A DNA stretch of 64,000 nucleotides from Leptoclinus maculatus (taxonomy: Eukaryota > Chordata > Actinopteri > Perciformes > Stichaeidae). Shown one piece after another: positions 13,282 to 25,716 of the stretch (within the stretch, counting starts at the first letter, position 1; the number at the start of each line of letters is the position of its first letter). Position numbers and translations under genes: made by a program. Below the pieces are notes generated by a model that made no database searches, was not told the origin of the DNA, and was given only the letters and a program-made list of their open reading frames with translations. The stretch is taken from positions 6,669,694 through 6,733,693 of the forward strand of contig JAVDOI010000003.1 of NCBI GenBank assembly GCA_032191485.1, read 5' to 3'.

Positions 13282-14912
13282 GAATCCGGAATCCGTTACG
13301 CGTGGAACCCGTTACGCACGGAATCCGTTACGCTTGGAATACGTTACGCACGGAATCTGTTACGCGTGGAACCCGTTACGCGTGGAATCCGTTACGCACG
13401 GAATCCGTTACGCACAGAATCCTTTACGTGTGGAACCCGTTACGCACAGAATCCGTTACGCTTGGAATATGTTACGCACAGAATCTGTTACGCGTGGAAC
13501 CCGTTACGCACGGAATCCGTTACGCTTGGAATACGTTACGCACGGAATCCGTTACGCATGGAACCCGTTACGCACAGAATCCGTTACGCTTGGAATATGT
13601 TACGCACGGAATCCGTTACGCGTGGAACCCGTTACGCACGGAATCCGTTACGCACAGAATCCGTTACGCACAGAATCCGTTACGCATGGAATTTGTTACG
13701 CACGGAATCTGTTACGCGTGGAACCCGTTACGCACGGAATCCGTTACACGTGGAACTCGTTACGAGCGGAATCCGTTACGGGTGGAACTCGTTACGAGCA
13801 GAATCCGTTACGCGTGGAACCCGTTACGCACAGAATCCGTTATGTGTGGAACCCGTTACGCACAGAATCAGTTACGCTTGGAATCCGTTACACACAGAAT
13901 CCGTTATGCGTGGAACCCGTTACGCACGGAATCTGTTACGCGTGGAACCCGTTACGCGCGGAATCCGTTACGCGTGGAACCCGTTACGCGCGGAATCCGT
14001 TACGCGTGGAACCTGTTAAGCACTGAATCCGTTACGCGCGGAATCCATTACGCACGGAACCCGTTACGCACGGAACCTGTGGAACCCGTTACGCGTGGAA
14101 TCCGTTACGCACGGAATCCGTTATGCACAGAATCCTTTACGCGTGGAACCCGTTACGCACAGAATCCGTTACGCTTGGAATATGTTACGCACAGAATCTG
14201 TTACGCGTGGAACCCGTTACGCACGGAATCCGTTACGCTTGGAATACGTTACGCACAGAATCCGTTACGCGTGGAACCCGTTACGCACGGAATCCGTTAC
14301 GCGTGGAACCCGTTACGCACAGAATCCGTTACGCTTGGAATATGTTACGCACGGAATCCGTTACGCGTGGAACCCGTTACGCACGGAATCCGTTACGCAC
14401 AGAATCCGTTACGCACAGAATCCGTTACGCACAGAATCCGTTACGCATGGAATTTGTTACGCACGGAATCTGTTACGCGTGGAACCCGTTACGCACGGAA
14501 TCCGTTACACGTGGAACTCGTTACGAGCGGAATCCGTTACGGGTGGAACTCGTTACGAGCAGAATCCGTTACGCGTGGAACCCGTTACGCACAGAATCCG
14601 TTATGTGTGGAACCCGTTACGCACGGAATCAGTTACGCTTGGAATCCGTTACACACGGAATCCGTTATGCGTGGAACCCGTTACGCACGGAATCTGTTAC
14701 GCGTGGAACCCGTTACACGCGGAATCCGTTACGCGTGGAACCTGTTAAGCACTGAATCCGTTACGCGCGGAATCCATTACGCACGGAACCCGTTACGCAC
14801 GGAACCTGTGGAATCCGTTACACGTGGAATCCATTACGCGTAGAATCTGTTACGCATGGAACGCGTTACGTATGGAATCCGTTACGCACGGAACCCTTTA
14901 CGCACGGAACAC
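13282..14912. repeat. 16-bp minisatellite, about 102 copies
   Basis: A tandem array of units of the type GGAATCCGTTACGCAC, with variants GGAACCCGTTACGCGT and GGAATACGTTACGCTT. Because 16 is not a multiple of 3, the frame rotates and 48 bp encode 16 residues identically in all three frames. This explains the long but meaningless open frames on the + strand. The array is CpG-rich. A higher-order duplication of about 730-760 bp is visible: distinctive variant blocks at 13741 and 14020 recur at 14502 and 14749. It lies wholly inside the hAT element. Confidence 0.95.
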
Positions 14913-15880
14913 GATTCTCGATGCCAATTTCGATACCACGGTAAAAAAAAAGGATTTTCTAAGATTCCATGTACTTGAACTTGAAACATGAACTTCTTTA
15001 TTAAAATATTTGAAAAATAGCAAAATGTCATAAGACATACAAAACATGTCCAATAGAGCATAGCACAACATAATAAAGTGCAATTAACTAGTGTCCCCAG
15101 ACACATTCCAGACTTCCAGGCATCTTTTCAAAAGGTACTGTGCAAAAACAACAACAGTGCAGTAATCTATAGCCACATAGGAAGTGCTATCTTAAGATGT
15201 AATTGACTTTTTATTAATATGATTTATCCTCATTTAAGTTTCATTCTCTTTGATGATTTCTTTCCTTATATTGAGCTAAAAGTGTTTTGATCTCAGATAT
15301 CGATATATTCTTTACATGTAATCTCATATATTTAGTGTAAATTTAATGATGATAGCCTTAATGTGTTTTTCTATCATTTATCAATATGTAGTCATATGTG
15401 CTTCTATGTTGTACTGAATGGAAAAGACAAGTTAATTAATTCATTTTGGGTTCAACTTACTCTGATAATTGTCAGAGTCGGCATAGTAAACAGGTTGTAA
15501 GTGCAGAAACTGCAAGTATAGTAATTGTTAGAGGGACGTCCTGTTCAATAAAAGCCAGACAGAAACCTTCATCGGGAAGAAAGTGTTCATTTAAAAGAAC
15601 AAGTCTGTCAGAAAAGATAAGACTAAACTGCTTTAACCAATGAATTGAGAATGATTAGTTTTCTACTGTATATGGACCAGGAGGTTATAGATAAATGAAT
15701 ATTAAACTGCATGTAGCCAACTACTGTTGCTAACACACTCCCATCGGCCCAGAGTTATTTATTTATTAATTTCTTGCATACAGTCATTATATTGCCTCGT
15801 TTTAACGTTTTAACGGAAAAAACAAAAAGGGATTTGCAAAAACGAAATACGGCTCGTTATTTGACTTTGGTTCTGTGGTT

Positions 15881-15914
15881 TTTCCGTTTTTGAATTCAGA
15901 ACCAAAAACGGAAA
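15881..15914. repeat. Perfect 12-bp-arm hairpin inside the hAT element
   Basis: TTTCCGTTTTTG at 15881-15892 is the exact inverse of CAAAAACGGAAA at 15903-15914, with a 10-nt loop. The surroundings (15800-15990) are full of related CCGTTTT/AAAACGG motifs. Confidence 0.8.
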
Positions 15915-16454
15915 TACGACCACCCATTTCCGTTTTCTGGTTTGAAACGAAAAACGAGAATACCATGGTATTTCCGTATTATCGAATGAACGGTAAAACA
16001 GATGACTAAAGCGTACACGGACCATGAACAAATACGAGTCCGTCCATTCTTTGTTAAAGCTCTGTTTTCGAGGTCCACCTTTCTCTTTTTAGAGCACGCC
16101 ATGTTAACTTGGTTCTCCGACTTACTCACTTCTCTCACTGCTTCTCTCTCACTGCTCTCGCTCCGTCTCCCGCCTGTCTGCGTAATCTCACTCGACTCAC
16201 GATGCATTTTGGAATAAACATTCGATTGGCTGAGTAGCGTCACATGAGATTATTTACAATGTCTGTAATTGGTCGGTGTGTTTCCTGAACTGCTGAATGA
16301 GAGCCGTAAAGGCCAGAAAAGCTGCGCAGGTTAAAACGGAAGCGCTCCGCCAAAATGTACAATTCTCAATTATCCATCAATTATACGTCCGGGTCCGGAT
16401 AGGACAGCGTCTGGGTCCGGATCCGGACCGCGGTCCGCCTATTGGCGACCCCTG

Positions 16455-16462
16455 GTCTACTC
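16455..16462. other. hAT target-site duplication, right copy
   Basis: GTCTACTC lies directly after the CCCCTG terminus and is identical to 12983-12990. Confidence 0.85.
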
Positions 16463-17941
16463 CATCAGAACTGCTTGTCTCCCCTTATTCTCTGCATTCA
16501 GAACAGCTATTAACACTTTTCATTCCCAACAAGCTCAGACAAAACAGATCTTAAACCAGCATAAACCGACACTTTGCCAGTTATAGTAACTAGTTCATAT
16601 TTATTTTGTGTCATGCCAAACGTTTGGCCCATACCGCATGGGATTTCAAGATAATGCCTCGTATCAGTTTTCCGTGCATTATTCATATTTGGAAAACTAA
16701 GCGAAGGTATTTTGTGGTTCCTGGTAAAAAATGAAACCCTAAAATGCACTACAAAAAAAAAAAGAGCAAAACAAACATAGCATTAACAGCAGAGCTGCAT
16801 CTGTCTGTGTACATAGTGCTGTTGCAAAGTCGTTGCAAAGTAATTGTTAATTAGCTAATTAGCAAATATTACCATTAGTCCTTAGCTATAAAAAAACAAT
16901 CTGACAATCTGGAAAGCCCCATGTTATCTAAGCTGGCTGTTAGTTGGCTGTCAACTGCAAAATGTAATGAGTGCAGTATGGAGAAAATAATGGGGCCATT
17001 TGGAAAAAAGCAAATGAGATATAACCTTATTCTGATTAGCTAAACGCTGCTTTTTGCATCTAAAATCTCCAACAGAGATCTCTAATAGGTGTCATTAGCG
17101 AGGACATAACGGGGCTTCCAGCAACATACACATGGGGAACGTGAATGAACGGCATGGAGACGGTGAGCTTGAAGAGAATGTAGTTTGACTCTGGTGCCAC
17201 ATTAGCAACACAGGTGTTCAGAGATGTACCGGCACTGCTATGGGGCAAGTTCACTCATCATATCATTTTGGAATCTATCTGAGGATGATTACAGTTAAAT
17301 ATGATTACAAGTTAAATTGGTTTCTATCTGAATCAGGACTTTCTATTTAGAATCAACAGTGAATTGGCGAAGTCTCGATTAACCACGCTGTTGCCCTCGT
17401 CTGTGCAAATTCCCAATCTGTTTGGATCCACTTTCAAGTGGAAATCTTGTTAGACGAGAAAAAGAACAATCGAGCGATCCGCATTCCAGGTAACACTGAG
17501 AACTAAAGGGGCTGTTGGGGATTGTCTCGTATGCTTGTTAGACACTGCAGCTGTTTGATTGCTTCTGCGCCAACACGAGGAAATAAGTCCACAGTTGACA
17601 CGTGAGGGGAAGAAGAAGAAGAAGAAGCTGCTCCTCCTGTAAGAGATATCCTCTCTTTGAGATTTGCCGTGCTCTTTTTTTTCCCCATTGAGGTTTTTTT
17701 ACGCTGTTTTATGCTTAATTGTTTGGAAGATGAAAGATGACTGCTTCTTGGTTGTCATTTCAGCTGTAGTTTCTCTCTCTCTTTCTCTCTCACTCACTAT
17801 TTTCAGACACACACGTAAAATCAACAATGGGTCACTACGAGCTAATGCCATAATATGTTTGCCATGCCCTCCCACAATGCTTTGCTCCGTAGGCCAACAC
17901 CATTTACTGATCTGCATATAAACAAACACAAACAGGGTATT

Positions 17942-17969
17942 TGTGTGTGTGTGTGTGTGTGTGTGTGTG
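17942..17969. repeat. (GT)n microsatellite
   Basis: A pure GT run. Confidence 0.95.
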
Positions 17970-20900
17970 GAGATGCATATGTGCGCTGTGTTTTGTGTAT
18001 TCTTATGTAAGCATGCAGCCTCCTCTTGCCTCGAGGATGATGATGGAAACAGTTTGTCATCCTCCCACCTCTTTCTCTCTCTCTCTCTCTCTCCCACTCA
18101 CTCTCTTTCTTCATCCATTCAAATCAAATGTGCTTTTTTTTGCCACAATAGAGACATTTCCAGGCTAACATAACCGTTGCGGTGCACACAACTAGCTAAT
18201 TAATTAAGAATTTGAAACGTGTATCAACAACGATATAGGCTGCAGGTTTTGTTACTCAAACAGTGTGACGTGGTGTCAGATGCTTAGCTGCAATGCCTGC
18301 AAACAACCACTGGAGGAGAAAAAGGGCAGCAGTGAGTACATGAATGAGTATGAGAGTGGTCTTAACTACTGTGTAGGAAAAGAAAACAGCCTATATTTGC
18401 AGCTTACTACGAAAATGTCCTGTGTAGCTTTATTTCTCCCTTAAATAAATAGTTTGTTGCACTATTTTCAGATAATACTTTTGCAGGAATCACAAAACAA
18501 ATATATTGATGTCCCACATGGTGATGCTTTCAGCTGTTACAGTTATGGGAAGAGTAAGTAGTCCCACTCTGAAAGTCTCAACTAAGGGTGTCCATTAGGT
18601 TCCCTTCTTCAGGGTTGTATTTGGTGCGACAACTGAGCAACTTCACTTTAACTTTAACTTTTCCCAAATTGACAAATCACAGAAGAGGAGTTGCAAGTTA
18701 GACTGGTCGATGGTACCTTTTAACAACAGCAGACACGGAGGAATAATACAGTTAAGAAAACACTGATTACACACTGCTTTATTGGGATACATTGCCTGGG
18801 AAATGTACTGTTCTAAAAAGTATGATTGAAGTTAACTGGATAGATTCACTGACTAATACCTGGCACAGGCTCTTTTTTTTTTTGTTGCACATTGCTGGTG
18901 TTTCAAGTTTTAACTCCACACAATTATCAAGCTTTAGATTTAAACATGTGTTTCACAACAACACTGTATGATATGACAGTGTGTAATGTGAGAGGCATCA
19001 CTTGTAGCTGAATCTGCAGCTCCCCTCGGCTTTACAGAGCTTGTATATTGGATGCCAGGTGGCCAAAAACACGAATCCAAATGAACAATAATGTGCTCCG
19101 AGGCTGCAGGATGTGTAACGAGTTTGCAATTTGAGCTCAAAAGACGATGATATATCATGTTCACAACTTGTTTCTGCTGCCACACAACCAAAAGAAATCC
19201 GTTGTATGCTATGAATGCTAATGCTGTTTCGTCTCTCCTAGTTGTGGAGACAAGTCCGCTTCGACTTCATGAGGTGATATCAATGACGTGTTGGTCATGT
19301 GTTCATGTGACCGACGTGACAAATGAAATCAGAAGATACCGTTTCAATATATTACAATTCGTAGAAGGCTACTGCAGGGAAAGCGCTCATGTAAGCGTTG
19401 TTAGCTAGTCACAAACGTGTGGCTAACTCACCAATCGCTCCTTAAACACTGATTGTTATTGCAGATGCTTTAAAGGTAACTCAATGCCAGCACTTGTTTG
19501 TACTAGCAGCTTATAGTGTATCAGTATTTGATGGCTTTTCAAAAGTTTGCTTCAAATGTTCTCGACACTCGAATGGAAGCGACGTCTTCTCTTGTTTCTG
19601 TCTCCATCAGTCTTGTGTCATCTTGCTTTGCATAGTACTGTATTGTAGACCATTACTGTCACTGTCTGTCTCTCATATATTCTGATATAAAACAGCCTGA
19701 CCCAATTTAGACTCTTTGAATCAAATATTTATTGCCTCTTCCCAATTCATGATTAATATGAGCTTCACCCCCAGAGAGCCCATTACCAAAATAAATCCTA
19801 GTATCTTATCCTACTTATCCTCGTGTGTTTCTTTTTTTCCTGATCTTATTTTTTGTCTTCTCAGTTTGTCCAAATTGCTTTGACGCCAGCTTCTTATATT
19901 CTGTCACATTTTCATGAATTTGCCTTTTCTTCACACTGATTTGGGCTGTCGTCCTTATGGTTTGTTCATAATTGTAGTCTCAGTTTGTTCCCACTTCAAA
20001 CACAAGACACAGTACTTTTAGCCAATGCAGAATAAATGGGAAGACTAAAGAAAAAAGTATGCTAAACGTTAAGGACCATTATGATTAATATTCATTTAGT
20101 GTACCAGTTTCTCAAGTTAACAGTACCATGTGCACCGCTTCACACACAAGTGGGTTGAAGAGCGAGTCTGTTGCGTTTAGCGCCGCCTACCCTCTCTGAC
20201 GGACCAACAACTGCTGGGTGATGCGTCACTAACTGTCGCCACAGACACCTTGTTCCTAATGAATAAATAATAAAGGGCTTTCATCAGTCGGCCATATCCG
20301 CTGTGCTATATCACACGGTGACGAAGTGGCTCAACAGACGTTCATTTAAATGAAAGTCTTCAAGATTATTCCTTTGAGTCTCGGCAACTTAAACGTAAAG
20401 ACATATCGATATGAATGGAAAGCCTATCCTAGCCGTCCAGGTTTGAATTAAATCTAATGAATTGTTTTTGCTCTAAAAGATTACAGAGAGTAATGCATAC
20501 AGAATCTGTGGTTATGATCTCTGACATGCACGACGTTGCCGTTGTTATTGTTACACAGAAGTAGGTTATCGTCTCCAAATAGTCTGTTGTTTAGAATTCC
20601 TCTTGATACCATCCGATACCTTGGGATTCTGTGAGGGTGTGAGCATGTGTTAATGAGGCAGGACGATACAGCATTGTGAAGCAGAGTACATCTGGCAGAC
20701 TTGTTCTCAGTTGGGACTCGGACCTGATTGTTTATATCATAATACGTGCATTTATATATTTACATCTGTATGCATCATTTAAAACCACCAACCTGCATTG
20801 TGTTCCCCCCCCCCCGTGTGAATGTCTAGGTGAACAAAGCGTGTTGTTTAACGACGGGATAGATTAATGGGATTTCTTTTGTCCTGAACGTTTCTCACCC

Positions 20901-21260
20901 TCTTCTCTACGCTTCTGGAAGGGGAGTGTATCCATCTGCTGTGGCACTTTGGATGACAGGGTGAGACAAATGGTGTCATTGCATTAACATCAAACACTTC
21001 TATACCTCTCCGGGGATGGAGACACTGCATCGAGGACAATCAGCACTTGTGACTGTAATAAAGGCTAGATGTTAGGGGGGGAAAAGGAAGTTTTGGCTTG
21101 TTCAGTGCGGTGTTGTGGAAGACATTGTTGTACTGTGCAACCGACACCGCTTAAGGCATTTTCATCCCTATTTGGTTTGCAGCACTCATTTGAACCCTGG
21201 AGATGTTGGTTTGGGTCTATGAGAGCTCTGTAACCACAGTCAGAGCTTGCTGAGAGAGGC

Positions 21261-21312
21261 TGGTGTGTCATTTCCAAATGACACACCATTATTATTATTA
21301 TTATTATTATTA
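21261..21312. repeat. Perfect 28-bp palindrome abutting (ATT)n
   Basis: TGGTGTGTCATTT (21261-21273), a two-base CC spacer, then AAATGACACACCA (21276-21288). The palindrome runs directly into (ATT)n up to 21312. Confidence 0.95.
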
Positions 21313-22125
21313 AGAATGTGATCCACAGCAGCAGCAACAAAAAAAAATTGGTTGTGCACAATTTGTACTTGATTGCGACGCTTGATTCTCCTTTTTCTCT
21401 GTTCTTACAAACTTGAGCATTGAAGTGTTTTTGCTGTCTGTTTCTGACAGTACAGATGATTGCTTTGACAAAAAAGCACTCTGTCACACAGTCTGTGTGT
21501 GTGAATTGTGCCTGTGTTTGTGTGCTACAGACTGATTTCAAAAATGTAGCCGGAACTACTCAAGTCCTCTTCTTTTTTTGCTTGAGTCAACGCAGGACGG
21601 CCTCACATTGTTTTTGCTCAAGGTTGGGAAAGCAGGTATAAAAAATAAATGGATGAACTTGGATTGGACCTTATATTGCATTCACACCATGTCGATGTTT
21701 GGCCTCGCATTCTATCTGAAAGCACTGTTAGGCTTGTATTCCTGTTTTTCTAGCAAATGCTAAATGCCTAACACAGCTTTTTTTTTTTTGATAAAAAAGA
21801 GCCACATTCCAGAAGGGATTCGGTAGCTTATGTTACACCGTGCCATAGGCTGAACCTGCCGATGAAGGCTACTTTAAATGCAACCAGCTGAAACACAGAT
21901 GCCTAGCAGACACACGGAGCCTGTTAACCTTTTTTAGAGAGTGTTGCATAGGATCTCTGGACGGCCTATAAAGCTGCACTCATGGCTGTAAATAATGCGT
22001 ATTCTTTTGCCAGCTATGCATTAAACGTGCTACAGCGGTGTGCAATTAAGTACTGTGATTGTACAAGCGTTACAGCTTGAAATGTTGCTGTGTGCGGCTC
22101 TCCCCTGCCTCCCTCTATACTGCCC

Positions 22126-22145
22126 TATATATATATATATATATC
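22126..22145. repeat. (TA)n microsatellite
   Basis: A short TA run. Confidence 0.9.
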
Positions 22146-22554
22146 TAATCACGGTGAAAATGAAATGTATTTCAATGATTATTATTCACTGTGGAAATAC
22201 GCTTATAGTGGAACCAGAGAGCTCATAGCAAGACTTGGAAGTGTCTAAAGGCATCCTCACTAATTCACAATATATATGTGTGATCTGAATAGCTGCCTGT
22301 GGATAGTACGCTTCATTAGGCTTGCCAGAGGGAAAACAATAGAAAGTAAAAAAAAAAAGAAAGAAAGAAAGAAGTGCTGATGGTTATGTAGTGATTCACG
22401 GTACAAGTGTGTGACTAGTGCAGTGCCTGTTCAGAATGGGACGTCACACTCAACACTGCGCTTCCCAATACACCTGCCATGACATGGATGCATCCGTAGA
22501 CTTTATATAAGGTTTTTAAACCTCTCAAGTTCTATACAATCTGACTTTAATTTG

Positions 22555-22645
22555 TTCAACTAGAGGAGTCACCCTGCCATTGGAAAGAATGCAAGCTCAT
22601 GGCACTTCCTCATTGGCTTTACGTTTGTGTGAACTGGTGGTTGCT
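22555..22645. repeat. Teleost interspersed repeat fragment
   Basis: The segment ccattggaaagaatgcaagc...ggcacttcctcattggcttt resembles a short repeat frequently seen in fish genomes. The identification is from memory only. Confidence 0.4.
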
Positions 22646-23240
22646 TCCCCTAGCAGTGCTAGAGTATATACGCATCATCCGCCAAAGCACACTCAAACAT
22701 AGCTTACATGGAATGCAGTTGAAATAGCTTCATGCTCTACATTTTATCCTGGACCAATATGGTATCGACTACTTTACATTATATACGAAAGGTTAAAATA
22801 ATGGCAACAATCCTTGATCCCTCTTGGAACAATGAGCTGATCAATTATTTTTGTAATAATAATGTGCGCACTTGTTATGGCATAGAGACTTGTGAGCACA
22901 ATATCATCTGATAGCCAGTGATGGATGCACTCCGGAGTGCCTAAGAAAAACAGTATTGTGATGTAACGGTGCGGAAATGGCACAGTAGACCAGATATTAC
23001 ACAGCGCAGCCATGGATCAGGCACTTAAAGCACTGCTGTTAGGCTCTCACTGCCAGGATCTCCTATTACAAGTCTTTCTCCTTTTTTCTTTCACCGCTTC
23101 TCTTTCTTTCCCAGTGAAACTCATAAAGCATATGAGTGTGTTTGTAACTGCATCTAAAATCAATACACAAGTGGGATCTGCGTGCGTCCGGTGTATACCT
23201 CTGTGTGTGCATTAAACATGCATTTGTGTGTATGGTTTTA

Positions 23241-23276
23241 AGTGTGTGTGTGGGTGTGTGTGTGTGTGTGTGTGTG
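23241..23276. repeat. (GT)n microsatellite, interrupted
   Basis: A GT run with a GGG interruption. Confidence 0.93.
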
Positions 23277-24886
23277 GGTCCATCTGTGTGCTCTCTCATT
23301 TCTCTGCTATCGGACTGACCTTGTCGGTGACCGTCTCGTATTTCTGGCAGCTCATGTACTCATCCAGCTGGCTGTTTCTGCCTTTGATTGATTTGATTTG
23401 ATCCATTAAGTCCAAATCAGTCATGAAGAGGAGATTGCGATGGAGGCTGCGAAGCAGGTTAAAGAAGGATTTCTCAGCCTTGATGCAATAAAAAAAACAT
23501 GCGTGTGCAGAATGACTCGCAGGTCAATATGATCAAAGTGGAGTGATTGGAATTGACACCAAACTCCTCCCCTGGACAGCAATTGGAAAATCTCTAATGT
23601 GGATGGAGCTGTTCGTAAGATTGATACTGAGGGAGGTGTTTACAGTCGGGTAGACTTCCAGTTTTCCTGGCCTGGTGGGTGTACAAGCTTAAACCTGTTT
23701 GATTTTTTTATCTTTTCAAACAGGTTGAACCGGCATTTGTCATTACAACCCGTTCTGCCCGATCAAAAAAGTAGCCTACATCAGCAACCTCTGCTGAAGG
23801 CGTCGCATCGCTAAATCCAACTTTTAATGCATCAGTAATGTATAGGTGGCTCTTCATTGGCTTGCCTAACATGAGTTTATTAAGAAAAAGGTTAAATGCA
23901 TACTGAGCATCCGAACAGCAGCCATAACACTTTATTATGTATCCTTTCACTCACCCCCTCTCTTCCTCTCCAAAGCACTCCGCCCTTCCAATTTGTTGGT
24001 TGCATACAGGTAAACAGTCCACGTGGAGAGCAAAAGAGGGAAAACACATTGACCGAAATGCAATCTCGGTAGAGTTATTGTCAGATGGCAATGTAGCTCC
24101 TTATTAGCTTATATATTTATTGATCTGCATCCATATGCGAATATCTGTTTGTAGAACGTAGCCGTCGATTAGACGCCGTTAATCAACCCCATTCTCACGT
24201 CCCAGGTTACCTGTCGATCTATAAACAATTACCTGCTCACAGAAGAGGAAGTCTTGGCCCAGATGTCAGTCATCAGTAATCTGGATATCGGCTGGTTACA
24301 CCAGAACCCTCAAAATATTGCTGCTTCCCCCAGCGGCTGAATCATCGTCGGACCAATAGCTGATGGGTTCCGGGATTTAGAATGAAATACCTTTCCTGGG
24401 ACAGGCAGCTTTAGCCTCAGTCGTTTAGCAGTATATCATGTATAGTCATTACATGTATATATATAACACTTATCTTACAACATGCTCATTTAAAAATAAG
24501 CTGAAGACATTAAAAAAGTCTGCATTTTGAACCAACCAATCAAGCTACCTTTAGCTTAATTAGCTCGCTAGCTACAGCTGATAACATTTCCCAGCAACAT
24601 TTGCCAGCTCCTTGCTTGAACTAATCATTAGAAACTGTTATCAGTTTAAATTTAATAAATGCTGTTTGTTTCTGTTTGTTTGTGTTATTGAGGCTGTAGG
24701 ACTCTCTTTGTGCACACAAAGAATGTATTTGGCATCTGTTTTGAATGCATATCAAAGTAAAGTCTTTGTGTGGTTGAGATCACGTTCGCTTGTTTAACTA
24801 TGTGTGTGCTTGTGTATCTACATTTGTTGGTTGCTCATATGTTCATATAGGCATGTTCAGAGTTTCTAGAGCTTGCCTGTGTGTGG

Positions 24887-24887
<1 letters not shown>

Positions 24888-24942
<55 letters not shown>
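24888..24942. repeat. (GT)n microsatellite
   Basis: A pure GT run of about 27 units. Confidence 0.97.
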
Positions 24943-24945
<3 letters not shown>

Positions 24946-25492
24946 GCCTTGCTTAGTGCAGCTTTCATAAAGTGCACTGATTGAATAAAGAGTAATTGTG
25001 ATGTATTTAAGCAGTCGCTGAACCCTGTTGTTCAAGTGGGTAAAGCCATTAACTTAAGCATAAGGTCTACTCCAGTGGACACACAAAAAGCAAAGCCAAC
25101 GTGTGGGAAGCAAGAGAAAAGGATGGCAGCGGGTTAGTTAAGTGACCTCGGCATTTGTGCTCATGCATTACATGCTGGTACAAACAACCAGCTTGAAGGC
25201 ACAGAAGACCATATAAACTATTAATTCACTCATGTTTTCCAGTGGCAACAGCAATGTACATGCTTAGAATAAAATCTGTGTGGGCAGTGTACAAAACATA
25301 CATGTGACTCTCTCTCTTAGCTGTTGTTCCACTGTGATGGACAGCTCTGTGTTGTGCAGTGTGCGTTTGTGTGTGAGTGTGTACAGTGCGCCTCTATCCA
25401 GAGTACTGGGGCGGAGATCAATAGACAGACAGACACAGTTTCTTAGCCTACTTGCTTCGCGTGGTTGTAAAAAGAGCTTCAGAATTTGACAA

Positions 25493-25716
<224 letters not shown>

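Larger units (their letters stand above)
12991..16454. mobile_element. Non-autonomous hAT-type DNA transposon, complete with TSD
   Basis: The left end begins CAGGGGTCTTCAA (12991) and the right end, reverse-complemented, begins CAGGGGTCGCCAA (ends 16454). The 8-bp sequence GTCTACTC occurs immediately outside both ends (12983-12990 and 16455-16462). An 8-bp duplication and CAGGGG-type terminal repeats are the hallmark of hAT transposons. No hAT transposase frame is recognisable inside, so the copy must have moved in trans. Its interior holds a 1.63-kb 16-bp minisatellite, then about 1.5 kb of unique AT-rich sequence with hairpins. The sub-terminal sequences (ggtccggaac at left, repeated gtccgg/ccggac at right) resemble a hAT family common in fish; that family match is from memory. 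Confidence 0.85.

Noticed and set aside
13280..14843. Long + strand open frames (up to 513 codons) reading VTHGIRYAWNPLRTES-type repeats
   Set aside because: They are produced by the 16-bp minisatellite inside the hAT element. All three frames give the same peptide because 48 bp equals three units, so openness says nothing about coding.
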